DNA of 64,000 nt from Pelotomaculum_C sp050950345 (GTDB lineage: Bacteria; Bacillota; Desulfotomaculia; Desulfotomaculales; Pelotomaculaceae), in NCBI GenBank assembly GCA_050950345.1, contig JBMNHK010000003.1, positions 124,001 through 188,000 on the forward strand. Direction: 5' to 3'. Of the stretch, positions 43,429-50,404 are shown piece by piece; positions within the stretch are counted from its first letter, which is position 1; each line of letters starts with the position of its first letter. Below the pieces are notes generated by a model. The model made no database searches, was not told where the DNA came from, and worked only from the letters and a program-made list of their open reading frames with translations. The position numbers were made by a program, and so were the translations under genes.

Positions 43429-43458
43429 ATTATACAAAATATACCTGTACAGTGTCAA
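43429..43458 (-). promoter_or_regulatory. Promoter of alaS
   Basis: TTGACA, 18 bases, TATAAT on the minus strand: consensus sigma-A promoter. Transcription start near 43422 gives a leader of about 240 bases. Confidence 0.85.
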
Positions 43459-43492
43459 GAATGCAAAGAAATCAATAAAAATACTCGGTGTT

Positions 43493-44560
43493 TTATATTC
43501 CAAGGTCATTTTTATATATTTTAGCATAGGCAAAACAAAAAAGCACCTTTATCACCGCCGCACAAGGTATGGCTAAAAGCATGCCCATTAATCCATAGAG
43601 TTCATGTCCCGCCAGTATGCTCAATATTACGATCAAAGGGGGTATCCCAACTTTGTCACTCATAATCTTAGGCGATATAATATTGCCCTCTAATTGATGG
43701 ATAATCACGTATACAACCACCACTTTAAAGGCTAACCATTTTGACTGCAACAAGGCAATGATAACGGCAGGGATAGCCCCGATAAATGGGCCAAAATAAG
43801 GGATTAATTCGGTGAACACGGCCACAACCCCGAGCATCAGGGCAAAGTCAACCCCGAGTAAAGCCATTGAAACTGCGGTAAGGGCGCCTACTATACAGGC
43901 TACTAAAAAATACCCAAAGAAAAAACTGACCAGCACCTGATTAATATGTTGAAATAAATCGGCAAGTTCACTGACCCAATTTTCCGGCAGCAACATGACC
44001 GCTTTTTTTGTTATTGAGTTATAGTCTTTTAGTAAATAAAAAGCCAGCACAGGCGCAAGTAAAAGCTTAAAAATATTTGCCGCTAGTGAAATTAGAACCC
44101 CAAGAGCATTTCTGACCCATTGCAAAACACTTTCTTCCAGAATGGCAATCCTTTGGTCAATAATTTGCCTGATACCGTCAGGAATATTCAAGGCACTGTA
44201 TTGCTCCTGAATCGCCTGGAGCAATTGTTGCGACTGGGTAATATATAGCGGTATGGCGCTTTCTAATATATACAATTGTTTTATAATCCGCGGGATGATA
44301 TAGATAAATAAGCCTGCCAGGATGAAAGAAAGACCCAGATAAGCCAGCAAAATGGCATATAGACGCGGTGTATTCTTTCTCTCCATAGCGCTAACAAAAG
44401 GATTAAGAATAAATGTTAAAATAGCTGCCAGGATAAAGGAAATCGTCAAGCCTCTTAGCAGATAAAAAAAATACATAATCAGGATAACGGCAGAAGTCAT
44501 TAACAGCAGGCGCGGTAATTTTATTCTCAACCGAAAGTTCAAATAAATCCACCCCACCAT
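43493..44560 (-). CDS. AI-2E family transporter (PerM-like permease)
   Basis: A 355-residue polytopic membrane protein with about eight transmembrane helices. The central region has YLLKDYNSITKKAVMLLPENW, FFFGYFLVACIVGALTAV and FTELIPYFGPFIGAIPAVI, typical for the UPF0118/AI-2E family. Proposed substrates range from AI-2 to Na+/H+ exchange, so none is assigned. The first ATG directly follows a terminator; a TTG six codons in has GGGGTGG before it and may be the true start. Confidence 0.88.
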   Translation of the reverse strand: MVGWIYLNFRLRIKLPRLLLMTSAVILIMYFFYLLRGLTISFILAAILTFILNPFVSAMERKNTPRLYAILLAYLGLSFILAGLFIYIIPRIIKQLYILESAIPLYITQSQQLLQAIQEQYSALNIPDGIRQIIDQRIAILEESVLQWVRNALGVLISLAANIFKLLLAPVLAFYLLKDYNSITKKAVMLLPENWVSELADLFQHINQVLVSFFFGYFLVACIVGALTAVSMALLGVDFALMLGVVAVFTELIPYFGPFIGAIPAVIIALLQSKWLAFKVVVVYVIIHQLEGNIISPKIMSDKVGIPPLIVILSILAGHELYGLMGMLLAIPCAAVIKVLFCFAYAKIYKNDLGI

Positions 44561-44561
44561 T

Positions 44562-44590
44562 TAAAAAGTGAGGAGTTGCTCTCCCCACTT
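44562..44590 (-). terminator. Terminator after the YtxH-like gene
   Basis: Minus-strand AAGTGGGGAG and CTCCTCACTT pair perfectly with one G-U, followed by five T, eight bases after the small gene. Confidence 0.85.
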
Positions 44591-44598
44591 CAATGCGT

Positions 44599-44778
44599 TT
44601 ATTTCATCAGGTTATTTACCGTCTTTGAAACGCCTTTGATCATCCGGCGTGTCTTTGAACCAACACGACCGGAGCCCTCTTTTAAGAAGCTCTTTTTCTT
44701 TTTACCTCCTGCGAGCATAGCCGCTGCTGCACCGATGACACTACCAGCTACAATAGCCTTCCAAAATCTTGATCGCAT
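44599..44778 (-). CDS. Small YtxH-like membrane-associated protein
   Basis: A 59-residue protein. Residues 6-22 (WKAIVAGSVIGAAAAMLAGG) are a short Gly/Ala-rich hydrophobic segment; the remainder is strongly basic (KKKKSF, SKTRRMIKGVSK). This resembles shortened YtxH-type proteins. GAGGT is seven bases before the ATG, and a terminator directly follows the stop, so it is a true gene. Function unknown. Confidence 0.75.
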   Translation of the reverse strand: MRSRFWKAIVAGSVIGAAAAMLAGGKKKKSFLKEGSGRVGSKTRRMIKGVSKTVNNLMK

Positions 44779-44798
44779 GACAAGTACCTCACTTTAAA

Positions 44799-45014
44799 TT
44801 AAAGTAAAAACTCGTTTTGTGGATCAAAAGCAACAAGGCTTCCGTCTTCGGCCACTTCGTAAAGTTGAACACCTTCTTTATTAATCCTGTATTCAACGCA
44901 GCAATCCCAACAATAGTACTGATCCATACCTACTTTGCCGGTGGCTTTACCGCCACAAGACGGGCAATTCAAATTTATCGCCCCCTGAGCAATTTTATAC
45001 AAATTTTTATCCAT
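44799..45014 (-). CDS. Small zinc-ribbon protein
   Basis: A 71-residue protein with two CxxC pairs, C17/C20 (LNCPSCGG) and C35/C38 (YCWDCCVEY), forming a zinc ribbon. The acidic C-terminus follows (EDGSLVAFDPQNEF). It lies upstream of the YtxH-like gene with a 20-base gap and is probably cotranscribed. I do not recognise a specific family. Confidence 0.75.
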   Translation of the reverse strand: MDKNLYKIAQGAINLNCPSCGGKATGKVGMDQYYCWDCCVEYRINKEGVQLYEVAEDGSLVAFDPQNEFLL

Positions 45015-45044
45015 TAGTTCTTAGATGCTATTATGTCCATCTTC

Positions 45045-45103
45045 GCAAAAAATAATGCAAGACCGGCAGCAACTGTCGCAGAAAATGCAACTGATGTGCC
45101 GGT
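45045..45103 (-). terminator. Probable terminator after mnmA
   Basis: Minus-strand ACCGGCA and TGCCGGT arms with an inner GTTGC/GCGAC pairing, followed by TCTTGCATTATTTTTT. The T-run starts about nine bases after the stem, so efficiency is uncertain. Confidence 0.55.
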
Positions 45104-45133
45104 TTTGTCATACTAAACCACAGGTCATTTGGT

Positions 45134-46228
45134 TCATTCATTGCCAACGCGTTCTATAGTAGCGCCGCCTACCAGATATTCACCCTGGTAGAATACAACA
45201 GCTTGACCTGGTGTTATAGAGCGTTGCGGTTTTTGGAAATGAACGTGCAATTGTCCATTGTTGATTAACCTTAAGGTTGCTGGTTGAGGCCTTGCATTAT
45301 AGCGTATCTGGGCATTTACTTCTATAGCTTCCTCGATCTGATCATATAACACCAAGTTTAAGTCCGTTGCAATTAAGTCACTACCCCAGACAGCTTCCTC
45401 CGGTCCAAGGGTTATGGTATTACGCTCTTGGTCAATATTTATCACATATAAACGTTCTCCAGCTGACACACCTAAACCGCGGCGTTGGCCAATAGTGTAA
45501 AAAGGAATGCCCTGATGTCTGCCGATAACCTCTCCTTGCAGATTAAGAAAAGGGCCGGGCTTGATTTCCGGCGCAGCTTCCCGTAGGAAATTGCGGTAGT
45601 TGTCATCCAGCACGAAACATATTTCCTGGCTTTCTGCTTTAAAGGCGACAGACAGCCCCAATTCCTTTGCCATTTTGCGCACCTGCTCTTTAGTGTACCC
45701 ACCAAGGGGCATCAGAGTGCGGGCAAGCTGTTGTTGCGTCATCCCATATAAAACATAAGTTTGATCCTTTTTCTGATCCAGGGAGCGACGGAGCGTATAA
45801 CGGCCTTTCTCCCGGTTGTATTCCAACCTGGCATAATGTCCGGTAGCAATGTAGTCAGCGCCCAGTCCAACGGCTTTATTCAGCAATGCCTCAAACTTGA
45901 CATAACGGTTGCAGGCAATACAGGGGTTTGGCGTTCGACCGCACAAATACTCATCCTTAAAATAATTAATAACCTTATTTACAAACACATCGCGAAAATT
46001 CATCACGTAGAAGGGGATCCCCAGTTGTTCTGCCACTCGACGGGCGTCCTCAACAGCAGTTAGAGAACAGCAGCCTATGTGTTCACCGTCAACTTCAGTT
46101 ATCCTGCTATCCCACAACTGCATTGTCACACCAATCAATTCATAGCCTTGTTCCAGCAGCAGCGCTGCTGCAACAGAGCTGTCAACCCCACCGCTCATGG
46201 CTATGACTACTTTCTTTTTTACCGTCAT
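45134..46228 (-). CDS. mnmA: tRNA 2-thiouridylase MnmA
   Basis: A 364-residue PP-loop enzyme that inserts sulfur at U34 of Lys, Glu and Gln tRNAs. AMSGGVDSSVAAALL near residue 10 is the ATP loop; catalytic cysteines are in NPCIACNRYVKF and ESQEICFV. The ATG at 46228 has AAGGTGAG four bases upstream. It follows iscS and iscU, the genes for its sulfur supply, in one operon. Confidence 0.95.
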   Translation of the reverse strand: MTVKKKVVIAMSGGVDSSVAAALLLEQGYELIGVTMQLWDSRITEVDGEHIGCCSLTAVEDARRVAEQLGIPFYVMNFRDVFVNKVINYFKDEYLCGRTPNPCIACNRYVKFEALLNKAVGLGADYIATGHYARLEYNREKGRYTLRRSLDQKKDQTYVLYGMTQQQLARTLMPLGGYTKEQVRKMAKELGLSVAFKAESQEICFVLDDNYRNFLREAAPEIKPGPFLNLQGEVIGRHQGIPFYTIGQRRGLGVSAGERLYVINIDQERNTITLGPEEAVWGSDLIATDLNLVLYDQIEEAIEVNAQIRYNARPQPATLRLINNGQLHVHFQKPQRSITPGQAVVFYQGEYLVGGATIERVGNE

Positions 46229-46262
46229 TGGGCTCACCTTATTATCATTAGTTCTATAAAAA

Positions 46263-46640
46263 CTATTTGCTTAAGCCTTGCTTGTCCTTGTAATCCTCAA
46301 TAGCCTTTTTCAAGGCATCAGCGGCAAGGTTGGAACAATGCATTTTTTGAGGCGGCAGCCCGTCCAGCATTTCAGCTACAGCTATATTGGTGATGGTTAA
46401 AGCCTCATCAATGGTCTTACCTTTAGCCATTTCAGTAACCATGCTGCTGGTAGCGATAGCAGCGCCGCAGCCAAAAGTCTTGAATTTGATATCTTTGATA
46501 ATATTATCTTCCACTTGTAAAAAAATCTTCATGATATCGCCGCAAGTAGGATTGCCTACTTCTCCAACACCACTGGGATTATCTATTTCACCGACATTTC
46601 TTGGATTCGTAAAATGATCCATAACTTTATCTGTATACAT
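46263..46640 (-). CDS. iscU: Iron-sulfur cluster scaffold IscU/NifU
   Basis: A 125-residue scaffold. Ligands C33, D35, C58 and C102 are visible in PTCGD, FGCGAA and MHCSNLA. It accepts sulfur from the cysteine desulfurase and assembles [2Fe-2S]/[4Fe-4S] clusters. It lies between iscS and mnmA. The lack of the zinc-SUF (SufU) insertion argues for the NifU/IscU type. NifU N-terminal domain naming is equally valid. Confidence 0.94.
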   Translation of the reverse strand: MYTDKVMDHFTNPRNVGEIDNPSGVGEVGNPTCGDIMKIFLQVEDNIIKDIKFKTFGCGAAIATSSMVTEMAKGKTIDEALTITNIAVAEMLDGLPPQKMHCSNLAADALKKAIEDYKDKQGLSK

Positions 46641-46757
46641 CTTTTATGGGCCCCTTCCTCAAGAACACTTTTCCTCGTCTTTCCAGATATAAATCCGCCG
46701 GCTCTTTGCGCCAGGTACGGCATATCGTTTCACACTCCGGCACAAATAGACCCGGTT

Positions 46758-47930
46758 TCAATTATTTGATGCTTTATGGTAGAGAGGAGACATATCTCTC
46801 AGGCGCTCTATGATCGGAGGCAATACTTGTAAAAAGTAGTCAACATCTTCTTCTTTATTGTCTTGTCCCAGTGTTATGCGTAAGGAGCCATGGGCTATTT
46901 CAGGGGGTATCCCCATAGCCAGGAGAACATGAGAAGGCTCCAAGGATCCGGAAGTGCAGGCAGAGCCACTGGAAGCTGCTATACCCTGCAAATCAAGGCT
47001 CAAAAGTAAAGCTTCTCCTTCAATAAATTCAAAACAAAAATTAATATGATTGGGGAGACGCTGCACCGGGTGACCATTAAGGCGCACATCTGAGCATTGA
47101 CTCAGCACATGATTAATAATTCTATCACGTAGTATAGTAAGGCGTTTCGCTTCATCTTCCAGTTTATTCACCGCAATTTCAGCTGCTTTGCCCAGGGCAA
47201 CTATCCCCGGCACATTCTCAGTCCCTGGCCTGCGTCTCCGCTCCTGTCCTCCGCCGAGGCCAATGGGCAGCCAGCGCACGCCTTTTCTGATGTAGAGAGC
47301 GCCGATGCCTTTGGGGGCATAGATTTTATGACCGCTGATGGAGAGAAAATCAACCATCAATTCGTCAACATTTACAGGGATTTTTCCAAAACTCTGCACA
47401 GCATCAGTGTGAAAAAGTATGCCTTTTTCTCTTGCTAACTGCCCTATTTCCTTGATCGGTTGAATTGTGCCAACCTCATTGTTGGCATGCATAATAGTTA
47501 TTAAAATAGTTTCTTCGTTGATTGCTTCAGCAACACTGGCCGGACTAACCATGCCATATTCATCTACAGGCAGTATGGTCAGTGTAAAACCTTCCTTTTC
47601 AAGGGCTTTGCAGTTGTCCAGTACCGCATGATGTTCTATAGCGCTTGTAATGATATGGTTTCCCCTCTTGCGATTGGCGTATGCCACACCTTTGATGGCC
47701 ATTAAATCTGCTTCCGTGCCGCCACTTGTAAAAACTATCTCTTCCGGCCTGGCTCCTATCGCCTTCGCTACCTTTTCCCTGGCGTTCTCCACAGCTTTTT
47801 TAGCTTCCCGACCGAAATAATGCACACTCGAAGGATTACCAAAAGTCGTATTTATGTATCGGTACATTTCCTCAGCTACAGCCGGATCTACCGGTGTAGT
47901 TGCGCTGTGGTCAAAATACACCCTGCGCAT
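46758..47930 (-). CDS. iscS: Cysteine desulfurase IscS/NifS
   Basis: A 390-residue PLP enzyme converting cysteine to alanine and enzyme-bound persulfide. Lys202 (SISGHKIYAPKG) holds PLP, His100 is in IEHHAVL, and the persulfide cysteine C325 is in SSGSACTSG on a mobile loop. The ATG at 47930 is preceded by GGGAGGAAGG. Its promoter carries a 21-bp palindrome. No Rrf2 gene (iscR/cymR) is adjacent, in contrast to many relatives. Confidence 0.95.
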   Translation of the reverse strand: MRRVYFDHSATTPVDPAVAEEMYRYINTTFGNPSSVHYFGREAKKAVENAREKVAKAIGARPEEIVFTSGGTEADLMAIKGVAYANRKRGNHIITSAIEHHAVLDNCKALEKEGFTLTILPVDEYGMVSPASVAEAINEETILITIMHANNEVGTIQPIKEIGQLAREKGILFHTDAVQSFGKIPVNVDELMVDFLSISGHKIYAPKGIGALYIRKGVRWLPIGLGGGQERRRRPGTENVPGIVALGKAAEIAVNKLEDEAKRLTILRDRIINHVLSQCSDVRLNGHPVQRLPNHINFCFEFIEGEALLLSLDLQGIAASSGSACTSGSLEPSHVLLAMGIPPEIAHGSLRITLGQDNKEEDVDYFLQVLPPIIERLRDMSPLYHKASNN

Positions 47931-47985
47931 GTTCCTTCCTCCCTTTTCGATGTCCACTTTCTATCAACTAAAGCAAAGTTTATTA

Positions 47986-48006
47986 ATCCTACGATTTTCG
48001 TTGGAT
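47986..48006. promoter_or_regulatory. Palindromic operator at the iscS transcription start
   Basis: ATCCTACGA, TTT, TCGTTGGAT: eight of nine pairs match. Placed at +1 to +21 of the iscS promoter. Size and sequence (ATCC-ACGA-type arms around an A/T centre) resemble sites of Rrf2-family Fe-S or cysteine regulators (IscR/CymR); assignment is inferred. Confidence 0.6.
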
Positions 48007-48012
48007 ATAAAA

Positions 48013-48041
48013 ACACTAGCACATGCAGTACTGGTTGTCAA
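48013..48041 (-). promoter_or_regulatory. Promoter of iscS-iscU-mnmA
   Basis: TTGACA, 17 bases, TAGTGT on the minus strand, with start expected near 48006, overlapping the palindrome. Confidence 0.7.
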
Positions 48042-48063
48042 TTAAGAGTGCATTTATTCAAAC

Positions 48064-48092
48064 TAAAAAGGCCCCCCTCAAGGAAAGGCCTT
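48064..48092 (-). terminator. Terminator after rarA
   Basis: AAGGCC and GGCCTT arms with inner CCTT/GGGG-type pairing, followed by TTTTT on the minus strand. Confidence 0.8.
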
Positions 48093-48107
48093 GCCCAATA
48101 TATACTT

Positions 48108-49424
48108 CTACCCATCCTTATTGATTTCCATTCTGGTTTTGATTACCTGCTCAAAACCATTTTCAGTTGGCTTATAAAAGTTTGCTCCCCTAAGGTTTTG
48201 GGGCAGATACTCCTGTTTAACATAATTACCCGGAAAATCATGGGGGTACTTATATCCAATGCCACTGCCTAATTCTTTCGCGCCCGGATAACCTGTACCT
48301 CTCAAATGAGGTGGTACCGGCTCGCTTTGTTTCTTTTCGACTGCCTCAAAGGCACTATCTATACCAACTACAACAGAGTTGCTCTTGGGTGCGGTCGCTA
48401 TATATAAAGCAGCCTCAGCAAGCACAATACGCGCTTCCGGCATGCCGATCCTTTCCACTGCCTGAGCAGCTGCCGTGGCCACCAGCAAAGCCTGGGGATC
48501 AGCCAGTCCCACATCCTCTGCCGCATGAATCATAATGCGCCGGCAGATAAATGCAGGATCTTCGCCGGCATATAGCATTCTCGCCAGCCAATACAAAGTA
48601 GCATCGGGATCAGAGCCGCGCATACTTTTTATAAAGGCGGAAATCACGTCATAGTGCTCGTTATCCCGGTCATACTTTAAAACTCTTTGTTGAATACACT
48701 CTTCAGCAACTTTTAAGGTTATGCTCCTGACCCCGTCCTCCCCGGGAATTGTGGTCATAACAGCTAGCTCCAGAGCATTTAATGCTGTCCGGGCATCCCC
48801 ATTAGCTATGCAGGCCAAATGCTCCAGGGCCTCAGCACTGACATCTGTATTATAATTTCCTAAACCTCTCTCCTGATCTCTCAGGGCTCTTAAGAGAATC
48901 CGCTTAAGTGAGGCTACAGAGAGCAATTCGAAACGATATAGCTGGGATCGTGAGAGTAAAGGCCGGTTCACTGCAAACATAGGGTTTTCAGTGGTTGAAC
49001 CAATCATAATCACCAGACCGTTTTCCACAAAAGGCAGCAAAGCGTCCTGCTGGGCCTTGTTAAAGCGGTGTATTTCATCAATAAACAATATCGTTTTATG
49101 ATTATAGAGAGAACGCCTCTCCCTGGCTTCCTCAACAACCCTTCTAATGTCCGGCACCCCGGCCATAACCGCGTTTATCGTTTCAAAATGAGCATTAGTC
49201 ATACCTGCAATAATTGACGCAAGGGTCGTCTTGCCTGTACCCGGCGGACCGTAAAAAATAATTGATGCCAGTCTATCAGCTTCGATTGAGCGTCTCAGTG
49301 GAGTGCCTTGGCCAACAATACCTCCCTGCTCTTCGAACTCATCGAAAGTCCTTGGTCGCATACGCACAGCCAGGGGAGCATCGGAAACAATTCGCTTGTC
49401 CAAAGCCTGTCTAAAGAGATCCAT
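48108..49424 (-). CDS. rarA: Replication-associated recombination protein A (RarA/MgsA)
   Basis: A 438-residue AAA+ ATPase acting at stalled replication forks. Walker A GPPGTGKTT is at 59-67, Walker B ILFIDEIHRFN near 109-119, sensor 1 GSTTENP after it; the C-terminal clamp-loader-like tetramerisation domain follows (RRIMIHAAEDVGLADPQALLVA). ATG at 49424 is chosen for the GGAGGA site six bases upstream. Confidence 0.95.
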   Translation of the reverse strand: MDLFRQALDKRIVSDAPLAVRMRPRTFDEFEEQGGIVGQGTPLRRSIEADRLASIIFYGPPGTGKTTLASIIAGMTNAHFETINAVMAGVPDIRRVVEEARERRSLYNHKTILFIDEIHRFNKAQQDALLPFVENGLVIMIGSTTENPMFAVNRPLLSRSQLYRFELLSVASLKRILLRALRDQERGLGNYNTDVSAEALEHLACIANGDARTALNALELAVMTTIPGEDGVRSITLKVAEECIQQRVLKYDRDNEHYDVISAFIKSMRGSDPDATLYWLARMLYAGEDPAFICRRIMIHAAEDVGLADPQALLVATAAAQAVERIGMPEARIVLAEAALYIATAPKSNSVVVGIDSAFEAVEKKQSEPVPPHLRGTGYPGAKELGSGIGYKYPHDFPGNYVKQEYLPQNLRGANFYKPTENGFEQVIKTRMEINKDG

Positions 49425-49445
49425 CAGATTTCCTCCTGCCATGCT

Positions 49446-49475
49446 TAAAAAAAAAGCACGTACCTACGTGCTTTT
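49446..49475 (-). terminator. Terminator between trxA and rarA
   Basis: Perfect 11-bp arms AAAAGCACGTA / TACGTGCTTTT around CC, then further T on the minus strand. It ends the trxA transcript. Confidence 0.93.
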
Positions 49476-49479
49476 CTTC

Positions 49480-49809
49480 TTAAAGGTGTTTTTCGATGAG
49501 CCTCCGTAGGTCATCCCTCGACTTGAAGCCGATGGAGCGCTCTATTTCTTTGCCGTCCTTAAAGAAAATCAATGTTGGTATACTTCTAACCTTCAAGTTT
49601 TCCCCCACTTTTTGATTTTTCTCCAAATCCAGCCTGGCCACCTGTATTTTACCCGCGAATTCCCCGGCAATTTCCTCCACAACAGGAGCAATCATATGGC
49701 ATGGGCTACACCAGTCAGCCCAAAACTCAACCAGTACAGGCATATTAGATGTACCGACAAATTGTTCAAAATCTTCTTCTTTTAGCACTGTCGCTTTATA
49801 TCCTGCCAA
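49480..49809 (-). CDS. trxA: Thioredoxin
   Basis: A 109-residue thioredoxin. The active site is WCSPC (C34, C37), with Ser replacing the usual Gly of CGPC. The cis-proline is in RSIPTLIFFKDG. Start is TTG five bases after GGAGTGG. It has a consensus promoter 110 bases upstream and its own terminator: a monocistronic unit. Confidence 0.94.
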   Translation of the reverse strand: MAGYKATVLKEEDFEQFVGTSNMPVLVEFWADWCSPCHMIAPVVEEIAGEFAGKIQVARLDLEKNQKVGENLKVRSIPTLIFFKDGKEIERSIGFKSRDDLRRLIEKHL

Positions 49810-49913
49810 TTATTCCACTCCTTTAAAAGTGATAAGCATAACAAACATGGAAAAGTTATGTATTAATAACTATAGCAGCAATTTATCAATTAACGTACTA
49901 CTTTTTCGTAATA

Positions 49914-49942
49914 ATTATAAGCCTTCAATAATAGCTTGTCAA
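49914..49942 (-). promoter_or_regulatory. Promoter of trxA
   Basis: TTGACA, 17 bases, TATAAT on the minus strand: full consensus. The 595-base gap 49810-50404 holds this promoter, the 6S RNA and a 16-bp hairpin; I see nothing in 49943-50100. Confidence 0.85.
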
Positions 49943-50106
49943 TGTCATAACATTTTTAATAAATTATGCATAATATTAAAAAAACTCTTTGCTATTAAGT
50001 CTTCACAAAAATTGCTAAATATTTTGAATATTCCTTTATTGGGCTGAACCATTGTAGAATACTAACATATATACACTTATTCTTCAAATGTGGGGATTAT
50101 AATACA

Positions 50107-50152
50107 AATAGGGTTTTCAATGCCTCCCTAAGGAAACATTGAAAACCCTATT
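50107..50152 (-). terminator. 16-bp hairpin downstream of the 6S RNA
   Basis: Perfect arms AATAGGGTTTTCAATG / CATTGAAAACCCTATT with a 14-base loop, followed on the minus strand by TTGTATTATAAT. Probably a back-up terminator. The arm core GAAAACCCTA also occurs at the 5' end of the 6S RNA (50345-50336). Confidence 0.65.
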
Positions 50153-50161
50153 CCTCATCGC

Positions 50162-50350
50162 AAAAAACCCCACTAATGCCGTGCTGCCCAAAAGTTTGAA
50201 CCTGTTGTGACAGGTGGGTGTCCTCCTGGGTAAATTTTACTTCCTCAATAAACGAGGCCTGTAAGCTTCATCCAGAGTACCAGACTCCCTTTTTAAAGGT
50301 GTTGGAAAAAACTTCAAGGTTTACACGCACACAGTAGGGTTTTCATTGCT
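50162..50350 (-). ncRNA. ssrS: 6S RNA (bsrA/ssrS-like)
   Basis: A structured RNA of about 180-190 bases on the minus strand. The ends pair: ACCCTACT-GTGTGC at the 5' side with GCACGGCATTAGTGGGGT at the 3' side, followed by TTTTTT as terminator. Inside, AAGTTT pairs with AAACTT, and an apical CCTC/GAGG hairpin (50242-50256) closes the rod, leaving a large central bubble, as in 6S RNA, which mimics open promoter DNA and binds sigma-A polymerase. The position just after aspS matches bsrA of Bacillus subtilis. The call rests on shape, size and position. Confidence 0.72.
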
Positions 50351-50356
50351 GATATT

Positions 50357-50385
50357 ATGTTAACATACCAGCATTTCATTTTCAA
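50357..50385 (-). promoter_or_regulatory. Promoter of the 6S RNA
   Basis: TTGAAA, 17 bases, TAACAT on the minus strand, within 50 bases after the aspS stop; start near 50350. Confidence 0.5.
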
Positions 50386-50404
50386 TAGCAGGTCAAGCAG
50401 CCTA

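Noticed and set aside
43183..43458. T-box in the alaS leader
   Set aside because: No AGGGTGGNACCGCG-like sequence exists in the leader; only a terminator hairpin is seen.
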